Shown here in pieces: positions 27,373 through 36,243 of a DNA stretch of 62,622 bases (position 1 is its first letter; the number at the start of each line of letters is the position of its first letter). Source of the DNA: Desulfuromonadales bacterium (GTDB taxonomy: Bacteria; Desulfobacterota; Desulfuromonadia; Desulfuromonadales; BM103); contig JAQYVY010000018.1 of assembly GCA_030145195.1 (NCBI GenBank), positions 1 to 62,622 of the forward strand. The letters run 5' to 3'. Both the position numbers and the translations under genes were made by a program. A model generated the notes under the pieces. It did no database searches. It was not told the origin of the DNA and saw only the letters and a list, made by a program, of their open reading frames with translations.

Positions 27373-28269
27373 TTACTTCCAGTGAGAAAGGTCGCGTTTA
27401 ATCAGTTCAGATAGCTTTTGATTGTGTTCCCGAAAATAGGCACGAAGCCTCTCCCGTACTTCCTCAGACATCGGCGGTGGCGTAAATGGTTTATCGTTCA
27501 TGGCCAGAAGGTTGCGCTTGACGTTATCAGACCATTTCAATGGTATAATCCGCCTTAAAGTTCTTTTCACAGGATTATTGGCAGAGAAGAACCATGCTAT
27601 CCCCCGTGCAACAAGAACCGAGCGAGGAGCACCAGCAATATTCAGTTTTTTTGAAGTGGCTCCCCCGAGGCTCTCTTCAAGATCTAACCCGAACCACTCC
27701 ATTAGGCTTCGGCAGACCTCTTCTGGGTCGTTTTTCAGGTCTTCCTGCAGAACAACGCGCAAGCCATCGTCGCCCGTTAATTCAAGAATATTCTTCACAT
27801 GGGGATAGTAAACACCACGAAAAAGATATGCCGTCTTGCCCCAATAGACATCTTTTTTAGTATTCCGTTCCGACTCAGCAGCAAGCGCCTCTTCAAAGTT
27901 TGCCTTGTTTTCCCAACCACGTCGCCTCGAATACCAATATGAAGAGTACGCACGATCGATAGGATTCCTTAAGACAAGAACCAATTTAACGTTATCATTA
28001 TGTTTAAGAATCCTACTAGCAAACTCCTGTTCATAAAAAGCCGTAGCATCTTTAGCTATGAGCTTTTGTGTGGCGCAAGTCTCACGCTCAGGGAAGTACC
28101 GCCCAAGGGCATAGTTAAACCCCTTGCTGTACTCAAAATCGCTGGAGAAGAATGTCATCTCTGGTTGTTGATGTGTCATGACCTCGTCATATCCAGCGAG
28201 GTAACGGAGTAAAGATGTCGTGCCTGATTTAGCTGCACCAGCGATAAAGAAATCGATCTTATCGCTCAT
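27373..28269 (-). CDS. Sulfotransferase domain protein (5 of 6)
   Basis: The ~298-residue protein starts at the ATG at 28269, overlapping the preceding gene by 11 bp. It has FFIAGAAKSGTTSLLRYL near the N terminus, PEMTFFSSDF at the catalytic Glu position, and LVLVLRNPIDRAYSSYWYS for the 3'-phosphate. It shares the RNPxDRAYSxYWY segment and the PPMSEE tail with the downstream neighbour, its closest paralogue in the window. Confidence 0.87.
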   Translation of the reverse strand: MSDKIDFFIAGAAKSGTTSLLRYLAGYDEVMTHQQPEMTFFSSDFEYSKGFNYALGRYFPERETCATQKLIAKDATAFYEQEFASRILKHNDNVKLVLVLRNPIDRAYSSYWYSRRRGWENKANFEEALAAESERNTKKDVYWGKTAYLFRGVYYPHVKNILELTGDDGLRVVLQEDLKNDPEEVCRSLMEWFGLDLEESLGGATSKKLNIAGAPRSVLVARGIAWFFSANNPVKRTLRRIIPLKWSDNVKRNLLAMNDKPFTPPPMSEEVRERLRAYFREHNQKLSELIKRDLSHWK

Positions 28270-29197
28270 CAGAAAGCCCTTTCTGGCCATTCATATCAAA
28301 GTTCTCCCATGGTAGATCCTTCAGGCCAAGCTCATTTTTGAGTGCGAGGACAGACTCCTCATAGTAACTCTTAAGTTTTAGGAAATCTTCTCGGTTCATA
28401 CCCTTTTCTGCATCATCTCCATAGATGAGGGCCTCGCATAATCGATTCAATCTCACCAGAGAGGCATGCACCCCCTGACAACCTCGAACCCAGTGTCGAA
28501 TCCTTTTTTTAAAAGTTTTATACTCTTTGGCCACGAAAGAACTACGTGACTTTTTTGTGGCATTATACGTTTCAAATGCGTAATCGTCATAGTAAGACGA
28601 GTCGATGTCTGCAAATTCACAAATTTGTTTGGCGAAGCCGAGAGGATTACGCGAAAGATCCTCAAAGAACCCCACAAAGATGTCCTTTCTGTCGATATCT
28701 GCAAAATAATTTTGCAGATAACCAATATACTGCCCTTGAATCAGTGCCAGCTGATATTGCTCTGTTGCCAGCGAGATATTATCGCATTGCATATTAATGA
28801 AACCATTCAAGGTCGTGTCAGCAGGAAGGTCGCCATTCTGCTGGGCAAACCTGTACCAGGAAAAGAATCTGTCCACAGGGTCTCTCAGCAGGAGAACAAT
28901 TTTGAAATCTGCAAGATGATCTTTCAAGCGTTGTGGCGTTCCAACAGAGTGCAGATAATCGGGCGTTGCTTCCAAGCGGAGACCATCTCCTTGGAAAAGC
29001 GCACAGTAATCATCCAGGCTACGTTTGTGATCGCATCTCTGCACAACAGGATAACCCTCGTCAATAAAGAATCTGCTTTCTTTATAAAAACATGGAGCCA
29101 CATCAGGATGACCCTTCAAATAATTGAAGAGCGACGTAGTCGCGGCTTTGGTCGTGCCGCAGACCAGCAAGTATCGATTCTTGTCATCAAAATCCAT
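28259..29197 (-). CDS. Sulfotransferase domain protein (6 of 6)
   Basis: The 312-residue protein has LLVCGTTKAATTSLFNYLKG as phosphosulfate loop, with Ala-Ala in the middle where the others have Gly, then CFYKESRFFIDEGYP with the Lys-Glu pair. The 3'-phosphate segment is IVLLLRDPVDRFFSWYRF. It is the first of the sulfotransferase genes in transcription order, 19 bp after the flippase gene. Confidence 0.86.
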   Translation of the reverse strand: MDFDDKNRYLLVCGTTKAATTSLFNYLKGHPDVAPCFYKESRFFIDEGYPVVQRCDHKRSLDDYCALFQGDGLRLEATPDYLHSVGTPQRLKDHLADFKIVLLLRDPVDRFFSWYRFAQQNGDLPADTTLNGFINMQCDNISLATEQYQLALIQGQYIGYLQNYFADIDRKDIFVGFFEDLSRNPLGFAKQICEFADIDSSYYDDYAFETYNATKKSRSSFVAKEYKTFKKRIRHWVRGCQGVHASLVRLNRLCEALIYGDDAEKGMNREDFLKLKSYYEESVLALKNELGLKDLPWENFDMNGQKGLSDER

Positions 29198-29216
29198 AGC
29201 AGTATTTAAACCTATA

Positions 29217-30530
29217 TCATCTTTTGCGGTGTATAAATGGCAGATAAACGGTCAGAATCCGCATGTGATGATAAACCACAAAAACAGATGCAATATTACG
29301 AATTGCGATAGCAACCATACTGGCAAAAGCCGCACCGTTGATACCAAAAGAAGGTATTAACAAAAAATTCAACCCGATATTGAGAGCCAATGCAACAAAA
29401 GTTATGTTCCGATAGGCAACATGATGTCCTGACATCTGCAACAGAATTCCGACAGATCCTGAGATAGCATTTACAAACATGCCAACAGATAGAAATATCA
29501 GAGCCGTGGAGGCGACTTTGAACTCAGGACCGAAGAAACCGAGCCAAAACTCAGGTAAAGCTACAAACAAGAACAGAACCGGCGTACTGCACCAGAAGAT
29601 CACGCGTGTTGAATCGTGGATTGACGCTGAAAGCTCCTCATGTTCACCACGACTACAAAGTTCAGCGAAGCGATGTCCTGTCGCAGTATTCACAGCCTTT
29701 AAAGCAAGGACTGCAAGCATCGAGACCCTTACAGCAACATTATAGACACCAACGTCAGTCTCCGTTTTGAGGATTCCAAGAATAATAGTGTCAGCCCAGA
29801 ACAGGACCAACCCCATTGAAGCAGCGAGCATTAACGGAAAAGCATCATTAATGAAATCGAAAGTTGTAACACCAGGAGCACGGGATGGTTTAGATGAAAC
29901 TTTCTTTACCAGATAAACGCTAACAAAAAAAGTGACATAACCTGACAAGGTGTAAGCAAGAACGGGAGTGTAAATATCATCAAAGCCAAAACACAAAGCT
30001 AGCAGAAGAACTAAAAACAAGCTAAAGAGGCTTAGGGCAGAGTTTTGTAAAAATGCAAAAACCTTAACGAAACCTAGTCCACGCAGGAACCCCGCATTAA
30101 CCTGAAAAGCCACAATTGGTAGCACGGCAGCAGCGGCGTAGCAGAAACCAGCAGAAAGGCCAGGCTTGCCAAACAGGTTAACTGCAAGAGAATCTCTGAA
30201 TACAAAGAGACCGAGAGAAAAAAACAGTGCCAGAAGTGCGGAAACCTTCAATGCCAGACGATAACAGTAACTGGCGAACGGCCCTTGTCCATTGAGGCGA
30301 TAAGATGAAGCAACCTTGACCAAGTGGGTATCAAACCCCAGTCTGGCGACAACCGCCACAATTGAAATAACACTTGTACATAGTGCATAAAGACCGACGG
30401 ACTCTGCACCATAGTTTCTGGACACAAAGAGTAGGAAAACGTATCCAGACAACAGGCTGAAGACTTTAGCCACAAGAGCAAACGCGCTATTGCCGAGAAA
30501 TCCATTTTTCCCACTACGTAAATTATTCAT
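29217..30530 (-). CDS. wzx: Wzx-type polysaccharide flippase
   Basis: The 437-residue product has about 12-14 hydrophobic helices with the MATE/MOP pattern of polysaccharide exporters (for example FALVAKVFSLLSGYVFLLFV near the start and paired helices around YTLSGYVTFFVSVYLV). Wzx proteins flip the undecaprenyl-linked repeat unit across the inner membrane. The start is the ATG at 30530, which overlaps the polymerase gene by 8 bp. Its position between Wzy-like and sulfotransferase genes suggests that sulfation happens on the cytoplasmic side before flipping. wzx genes are not sequence-conserved, so topology and context carry the call. Confidence 0.82.
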   Translation of the reverse strand: MNNLRSGKNGFLGNSAFALVAKVFSLLSGYVFLLFVSRNYGAESVGLYALCTSVISIVAVVARLGFDTHLVKVASSYRLNGQGPFASYCYRLALKVSALLALFFSLGLFVFRDSLAVNLFGKPGLSAGFCYAAAAVLPIVAFQVNAGFLRGLGFVKVFAFLQNSALSLFSLFLVLLLALCFGFDDIYTPVLAYTLSGYVTFFVSVYLVKKVSSKPSRAPGVTTFDFINDAFPLMLAASMGLVLFWADTIILGILKTETDVGVYNVAVRVSMLAVLALKAVNTATGHRFAELCSRGEHEELSASIHDSTRVIFWCSTPVLFLFVALPEFWLGFFGPEFKVASTALIFLSVGMFVNAISGSVGILLQMSGHHVAYRNITFVALALNIGLNFLLIPSFGINGAAFASMVAIAIRNIASVFVVYHHMRILTVYLPFIHRKR

Positions 30531-31917
30531 CAATGGGTTTTCTTCGCATACAGACACTCAGCGCAACACCATTTATCAGCCAAAACAAGTAGCTATATAT
30601 TCGCAACTCAAAAGCACGGACAACACAAGCATAGACCACGGTTGCAAGAATACAGAGGAGAGCCATCAAAACGACTGAAAGTTCATTCTTCTTGATGGTT
30701 TTCAGGTACTTAACATAGCGGAACGATAAAAACATAAACAGCGAAAGAATTGAGAGTAGGCCGGGATATCCGTAGAAACAGAGCAAAGCGACCCAGTAGA
30801 AATCTTTAAAACCGTCATAACCCAATACATAGACCAACTCAGGGTTTTGTTTGGCCAAAGACTTTTTCACCTGTTCCTGATCAGGGCCGTAACCAAGAAA
30901 AGGGCCAAACAGAATGTATTCACGTCCGACATTTTGTAATGTCGACAATCTGGATACCGACGCAGATTTTTCCCAGTACTGTCTAGATAGAATTTGTTGC
31001 ATCATCAGAGTATAAGGGATATTGGTTTCCCTGGAGAGCTTTGACTTGAAGCCGACCTCCCCTGCATTGAAGTTCATTCCGACAAAGAGAATGCCCACTC
31101 CCAGCAAAAAAACGAGCCATTTTCTCGTTTTTTTTACAAGAAGAAAAAGGATGATGCAGGACATAGAGACGCCAAGCAGTAAAGGCATTCGTTTATGAGA
31201 AAGAAATAGCCCGTAAGACAAAAGAATCATGCCAAGCGGCCAACAAACCATATGGTGCCTTTTTGAATAAAGAACAAAAGCAGAAAGAACAATCATCGAC
31301 AACAACAGAAAGGCAGACAAGGTCGTAGGATCATTAAAGCTTCCGGTGTATGCACCTTGCTTAAAAACCCTCATATTCTGAGCAAAAGCGCCCCCTACCC
31401 AACGTGACAAAGGACGGTTCAATTCCAGTAGGCTATTTGTAACAAAACCAGCACTAAGTTTCTGCAATTGAGCTACGGCAACTTGAAAAAAAGACAGAAA
31501 CAGGATCGAGACAAATAAGACCAACTGCCTGTTTCTACCCCATACCAGTGTAAGAGAAAGAAGAAAAACGAAAAAATATCGCAAGAACAACCTGGCACTC
31601 AAAGCATTGTCCAGTAAACTAGATTCACTGAGAAAAACAGACAAAGAGATAGAGGACAACAAGCTGACGACTAACAGAAAAAGGACTTTAGATTCTCCAA
31701 GAGCTTCTGCAATCTCGTGGAAACGTATAATGACAAGAGTGCAAACCAAAAATTCACTCAGATATTTTGCAATGACAAAAGAAGCAACATTGAAGTTCAG
31801 AAGATTTACAACATATTTTTCAAAGCACAGATAAAAAAGCAGGAATATCAGCACTAAAAAAACATGATATTCAAACCTCTGACTACACTTATAATTACTT
31901 ATTTTTTCTAGAAACAT
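30523..31917 (-). CDS. wzy: Wzy-like O-antigen polymerase/ligase membrane protein
   Basis: This 464-residue protein has 10-12 predicted membrane helices and a large periplasmic loop between about residues 270 and 370 (region of REYILFGPFLGYGPDQEQ), the layout of Wzy polymerases and WaaL ligases. It would join flipped repeat units in the periplasm. Between these two alternatives Wzy is favoured by the neighbouring wzx and Wzz-like genes, but sequence alone does not separate them. It overlaps both neighbours, so all are probably translated together. Confidence 0.78.
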   Translation of the reverse strand: MFLEKISNYKCSQRFEYHVFLVLIFLLFYLCFEKYVVNLLNFNVASFVIAKYLSEFLVCTLVIIRFHEIAEALGESKVLFLLVVSLLSSISLSVFLSESSLLDNALSARLFLRYFFVFLLSLTLVWGRNRQLVLFVSILFLSFFQVAVAQLQKLSAGFVTNSLLELNRPLSRWVGGAFAQNMRVFKQGAYTGSFNDPTTLSAFLLLSMIVLSAFVLYSKRHHMVCWPLGMILLSYGLFLSHKRMPLLLGVSMSCIILFLLVKKTRKWLVFLLGVGILFVGMNFNAGEVGFKSKLSRETNIPYTLMMQQILSRQYWEKSASVSRLSTLQNVGREYILFGPFLGYGPDQEQVKKSLAKQNPELVYVLGYDGFKDFYWVALLCFYGYPGLLSILSLFMFLSFRYVKYLKTIKKNELSVVLMALLCILATVVYACVVRAFELRIYSYLFWLINGVALSVCMRRKPIDE

Positions 31918-32674
31918 AAAGGTATGAGATAAAAGTTGTTAACAAAAAAGCTAAAAGGAATGAAAAGCTTTTTTTAGAATTCGACGATCTCTCCTTAATT
32001 TTCACACAATCATCGACATCATTGATGCTGTCAGCAGAGGCTATAAGTTCCTTAATTTTACCCTCAGCTTCCTCTATGTATTTTAGATTGTTTGTTATTT
32101 TTTTTGTATAATCGTACTGGATGTAATCCAGCACAAATCTGTCAAACTTCGACGCTTTAGTTGTAACTAAGGTATCCCTTATGTCTTCAAGTTTTTTTTC
32201 CAATTCCAGCAACTCTTGTTTCTTGTCTGCAACTGTCAGCCGCGTCTCCGACATTTTATCAGCAACAAACGCCCTTATTTCCTTCACCAACTCCCTTTGG
32301 GCCTTAAAAAGTTCACTGATCAACAACTTTGCGGCGTTATTCACAACACGCTTGTCCGCGCCTGAGACTGTCACAACCAAGGATTTACTGTTCCGTCTTA
32401 ATAAGGATCTGACATCTGGAACGTCTTCCACAGCCAATTTTTCAGACAAGAATGGCTGGTAAAAATCTTTATTAATATTGAGATTAAGTGCTTCATAATC
32501 ATCAACAGACAATATTAAATTGTTGTTTTTTGGCCCACCAGACTCCATGCCAACAGAATCAACAGCGAGACTTATGACACTGGAATAATAGACAGGGGTC
32601 AGCGAGTACGCTCCAAACCCAACCAACAGAGGCAGGACAAGAAAGAGCATCCCGTTAAACAACGTATTCTTCAA
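31895..32674 (-). CDS. Wzz-like chain-length determinant protein
   Basis: The 259-residue protein has a hydrophobic helix near residues 7-28, a long hydrophilic domain with a coiled-coil stretch (SETRLTVADKKQELLELEKK and after), and a second helix near the C terminus (FSFLLAFLLTTFISYLYVS). This two-helix plan is that of polysaccharide co-polymerases (Wzz), which set chain length with Wzy. It lacks the usual proline-rich TM2 motif and is short for the family. It overlaps the wzy-like gene by 23 bp. Confidence 0.7.
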   Translation of the reverse strand: MKNTLFNGMLFLVLPLLVGFGAYSLTPVYYSSVISLAVDSVGMESGGPKNNNLILSVDDYEALNLNINKDFYQPFLSEKLAVEDVPDVRSLLRRNSKSLVVTVSGADKRVVNNAAKLLISELFKAQRELVKEIRAFVADKMSETRLTVADKKQELLELEKKLEDIRDTLVTTKASKFDRFVLDYIQYDYTKKITNNLKYIEEAEGKIKELIASADSINDVDDCVKIKERSSNSKKSFSFLLAFLLTTFISYLYVSRKNK

Positions 32675-32701
32675 GGTATTTCTCCGAACAGTGGATAATA
32701 G

Positions 32702-33256
32702 CTAGAGTGTTTCCAGTTCACAAAAGGGGCTCGCCTCTTCGTCTTTCTCTGACAGTAAGGGCGAGACTCCCCCTAGGCCCCAATCAATGTTAAGGGCCGG
32801 GTCGTTCCACAAAAGAGCTCTTTCGTGTTCCGGCGAGTAATAGTCCGTTGTTTTGTATAGAAGTTCAGCGACACTACTTAATGTCAGAAACCCGTGCGCG
32901 AACCCTTCTGGAATCCATAACTGGTATTTGTTTTCCGCAGAGAGCCGTTGCCCCACCCATTTTCCGAAATTCGGAGAGCTGCGACGGATATCGACCGCAA
33001 CATCAAAAAATTCACCGACAAGAGCACGCACAAGCTTCCCCTGTGCGGCTGGCGGCAACTGATAATGCAACCCACGCAGGACTCCCTGCTTTGATCGCGA
33101 GTGGTTGTCCTGAACGAAATCACAATCGACACCCGTCGCTTCAAGCCACTCCTGTCGATTGAACGATTCGAAGAAAAAGCCACGTTCGTCTTCAAAGACA
33201 CGTGGTTTAATCAACAACACTTCAGGCAAAGCTGTTTTAACTACCTCTATTGACAT
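32702..33256 (-). CDS. rmlC: dTDP-4-dehydrorhamnose 3,5-epimerase
   Basis: RmlC epimerises dTDP-4-keto-6-deoxyglucose at C3 and C5 in dTDP-L-rhamnose synthesis. The 184-residue cupin protein has VFEDERGFFFESFN, DNHSRSKQGVLRGLHYQ with catalytic His64, and FAHGFLTLS. The order rmlB-rmlD-rmlA-rmlC along the transcript is a complete dTDP-rhamnose operon. AGGAAG precedes the ATG. Confidence 0.96.
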   Translation of the reverse strand: MSIEVVKTALPEVLLIKPRVFEDERGFFFESFNRQEWLEATGVDCDFVQDNHSRSKQGVLRGLHYQLPPAAQGKLVRALVGEFFDVAVDIRRSSPNFGKWVGQRLSAENKYQLWIPEGFAHGFLTLSSVAELLYKTTDYYSPEHERALLWNDPALNIDWGLGGVSPLLSEKDEEASPFCELETL

Positions 33257-33280
33257 AACAAAACACTTCCTATTTGAATT

Positions 33281-34156
33281 TTAGAATTCGCGTAAAACGC
33301 GTTCGAGATAAGAGCGATAACTTGAGATTGGCGTCGCATCGATTACCTCTTTCATCCCCTCCCGGTCAATAAAGCCCTGGTGCAGAGCAATCTCCTCCAG
33401 GCAGGCAATCTTAAGACCTTGACGGGCCTCAAGGGTGCCAATGAAGTGGCTGGCTTCAAGCAGGCTTTCATGGGTACCAGTATCAAGCCAGGCAATCCCA
33501 CGCCCAAGTTTCTCGACCATCAACTGGCTCTTCTCCAGATAAGCCTTGTTGACATCAGTAATCTCGAGTTCGCCTCGGGGAGAAGGCTTCAAGGCCTTGG
33601 TGATCTCAACCACATTACGATCATAAAGATAAAGGCCGGGAATAGCATAGTGGGACTTCGGCTCAGCCGGTTTTTCTTCAATACTGAGGACCCGCCCTTC
33701 CCTGTCAAATTCAACAACACCGTAACGCTCTGGATCATGGACCGGATAACCGAACACCATGGCACCATCATCAAACGCTTTAACAGTGTGATCAAAGCCC
33801 ATTTTACCGTAAAAAATATTATCGCCGAGAATCAGTGCAACATTCTCATTATCAATAAATTCTTCACCAACGAGAAACGCCTGAGCAATCCCTTTTGGTT
33901 CCGGCTGCACTACGTAAGTTAGCTTAATCCCCCAGCGACTGCCATCGCCCAACAAGGCTTCAAAGCGAGGCGTGTCTTGCGGCGTCGAAATAATCAGGAT
34001 ATCGCGAATGCCCGCCATCATCAGCGTTGACAACGGATAATAGATCATCGGTTTGTCGTAAACCGGTTGCAACTGCTTGCTGGCAACCAAAGTCAACGGG
34101 TAGAGGCGAGAGCCTGCACCACCAGCTAAAACAATTCCTTTGCGAACACCTGACAT
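33281..34156 (-). CDS. rmlA: Glucose-1-phosphate thymidylyltransferase
   Basis: RmlA couples glucose-1-phosphate and dTTP to dTDP-glucose, the first and feedback-regulated step of dTDP-rhamnose synthesis. The 291-residue protein starts [32 protein letters not shown], the nucleotidyltransferase signature, with LGDNIFYG and [18 protein letters not shown] further on. GAGGAG lies before the ATG. Confidence 0.97.
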   Translation of the reverse strand: MSGVRKGIVLAGGAGSRLYPLTLVASKQLQPVYDKPMIYYPLSTLMMAGIRDILIISTPQDTPRFEALLGDGSRWGIKLTYVVQPEPKGIAQAFLVGEEFIDNENVALILGDNIFYGKMGFDHTVKAFDDGAMVFGYPVHDPERYGVVEFDREGRVLSIEEKPAEPKSHYAIPGLYLYDRNVVEITKALKPSPRGELEITDVNKAYLEKSQLMVEKLGRGIAWLDTGTHESLLEASHFIGTLEARQGLKIACLEEIALHQGFIDREGMKEVIDATPISSYRSYLERVLREF

Positions 34157-34175
34157 CTACTTTATCTCCTCAGAA

Positions 34176-35081
34176 TCATTTATCACGCATCAGGAAATAG
34201 GCCTGCAGGCTTTCTTGCCATGCAGGAATAGTTGACCCTGTTGCGGAAAGATATTTGGTTTTATCAAAAACAGAATAAGCCGGCCTTTTTGCCGGCAAAG
34301 GATAATCATCTGTTGTAATCGGCCACAATTCACTAACCTTGAGAGGCAACCCGGCGTGCCGACCTTGACGTATGATTTCACAGGCGAAATCATGCCAACT
34401 ACACTGACCCTGATTGGAGAAATGATATATTCCGTAGTGACCAAAGTCTGGAGACTTGGAGTTAGTCGAAGTCCTCAAAAGACTAAAAACCGCCTCAGCC
34501 AAATCACTCGTATAGGTCGGCGTTCCAACCTGGTCAGCAACAATTCTCAACTCATCACGTTCTCTAGCCAAACGTAATATCGTTTCAACGAAATTATTAC
34601 CGCCAGAGCCATAAAGCCAACTGGTCCTGATGATGAAATATTTTTTTAATTCACTGGCGAGAATTGCATGTTCACCCAGCAGCTTTGAGTGTCCATAAAC
34701 TGATTGTGGATTCGTCTCATCACTCTCAACATAAGGGGCTGTCTTTTCACCATCAAAAACGTAATCCGTTGAAATATGAACCAGAGTCGCATCTACTTTT
34801 TTAGCCGCTCCAGCTAAGTAGCCAACAGCAATGCCATTCACCCGGTTCGCTAACTCTTGCTCCGCCTCGCAGCCGTCCACATTAGTATAGGCCGCACAGT
34901 TGATAATAACTTCTGGCTGCATCGCATCAACAAAAGAGCAGACTTGATTATTATCAGTCATATCAAACGCAGGCAAATCCACTGCCGTTATTTTATATTC
35001 AGCAGGTGCTTCAGAAGCGACTTTACGGGCAAGCATCCCGTTGCCGCCAACAAGCAACACCTTTCTGTATTGACCAGACAT
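34176..35081 (-). CDS. rmlD: dTDP-4-dehydrorhamnose reductase
   Basis: RmlD reduces dTDP-4-keto-L-rhamnose with NAD(P)H to dTDP-L-rhamnose. The 301-residue SDR protein has LLVGGNGMLARKVASEA at the N terminus, VHISTDYVFDG and the catalytic YGHSKLLGE (YxxxK), and TSWLYGSGGNNFVETIL. The ATG at 35081 is favoured, just after the rmlB stop (TAGTGATG). Confidence 0.95.
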   Translation of the reverse strand: MSGQYRKVLLVGGNGMLARKVASEAPAEYKITAVDLPAFDMTDNNQVCSFVDAMQPEVIINCAAYTNVDGCEAEQELANRVNGIAVGYLAGAAKKVDATLVHISTDYVFDGEKTAPYVESDETNPQSVYGHSKLLGEHAILASELKKYFIIRTSWLYGSGGNNFVETILRLARERDELRIVADQVGTPTYTSDLAEAVFSLLRTSTNSKSPDFGHYGIYHFSNQGQCSWHDFACEIIRQGRHAGLPLKVSELWPITTDDYPLPAKRPAYSVFDKTKYLSATGSTIPAWQESLQAYFLMRDK

Positions 35082-35083
35082 CA

Positions 35084-36184
35084 CTACCGTTCACCATACA
35101 ATTTGTCATAATAGTCTTGGTAAGATCCGTCAATCACAGCCGAGATCCATTCGGTATTATCAAGATACCAGTCAATGGTCATGCGAATGCCATCGTTGAA
35201 ATCAACGCTTGGCTCCCAACCGAGTTCATTTTTGAGTTTTGAAGCATCAATGGCGTAACGTCGGTCATGACCAGCGCGATCTTTAACAAACTTGATTAAC
35301 GAACGGCGGACTTCACCACTCTCTAAAGGCGCGACCTTTTCGTCAAGGATGTCACAAATTGTCTGAACAACCTCAATATTCTGTTTTTCACTGTTGCCAC
35401 CAACATTATAAGTTTCTCCGACCTTCCCATTCTGGAGAACTTTGATAATGGCAGTGCAGTGATCTACGACATAGAGCCAGTCGCGAACATTCTTTCCATC
35501 GCCGTAAACAGGTAAATCCTTACTATTCAGGGCATTATTGATAATGAGCGGAATAAGCTTTTCCGGGAACTGAAACGGCCCATAATTGTTAGAACAATTG
35601 GTCATCAGAATCGGCAGGCCGTAGGTATGATAATAGGCACTGACCAGATGATCTGATGACGCCTTGCTGGCAGAATACGGCGAGCGAGGATCGTATGGAG
35701 TCGTCTCTTCAAAAAGTCCGGTCTCGCCCAAGGAACCATAGACCTCATCGGTGGAGACGTGCAGGAAACGTGGAGAGGACTCTGTAACGGCCTCGTCATC
35801 ACCAGTCACGGATTTTTCGTTATTGTCTAACTTCCACGCCTTTCGCGCGGCCTCTAGAAGCGTAAAAGTACCGACAATATTGGTCTGGATGAATTCAGCC
35901 GGGCCTTCAATACTGCGGTCAACGTGTGATTCCGCCGCGAAGTGGATGACCGTATCAATTTTCTCTTCCTGAAACAGTTGACCGACCAGCGATGCGTCAC
36001 AAATATCGCCGTGCACAAAACGATAACGAAAGTCATCTGCAACGTCTAAAAGGTTACCTGGATTGCCAGCGTAGGTGAGTTTATCCAGATTAATCAGGCG
36101 GCATGCTGGGACTTTTTCTAAACAGAGTCGGACAAAATTGGAGCCGATAAAACCGGAACCACCTGTAACAAGAATATTTTTCAT
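35084..36184 (-). CDS. rmlB: dTDP-glucose 4,6-dehydratase
   Basis: RmlB converts dTDP-glucose to dTDP-4-keto-6-deoxyglucose with bound NAD. The 366-residue SDR protein shows ILVTGGSGFIGSNFVR, FAAESHVDRSI, HVSTDEVYGSLGE, the catalytic YSASKASSDHLVSAY and NNYGPFQFPEKLIPL. A stretch DNNEKSVTGDDEAV is a small insert relative to common RmlB. It opens the rml block; AAGG is placed before the ATG. Confidence 0.97.
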   Translation of the reverse strand: MKNILVTGGSGFIGSNFVRLCLEKVPACRLINLDKLTYAGNPGNLLDVADDFRYRFVHGDICDASLVGQLFQEEKIDTVIHFAAESHVDRSIEGPAEFIQTNIVGTFTLLEAARKAWKLDNNEKSVTGDDEAVTESSPRFLHVSTDEVYGSLGETGLFEETTPYDPRSPYSASKASSDHLVSAYYHTYGLPILMTNCSNNYGPFQFPEKLIPLIINNALNSKDLPVYGDGKNVRDWLYVVDHCTAIIKVLQNGKVGETYNVGGNSEKQNIEVVQTICDILDEKVAPLESGEVRRSLIKFVKDRAGHDRRYAIDASKLKNELGWEPSVDFNDGIRMTIDWYLDNTEWISAVIDGSYQDYYDKLYGER

Positions 36185-36243
36185 TTTTTACACCTTGAAT
36201 AATTGCAAAAGCTATTATGTAAACAATAATCCACATAAAATAT

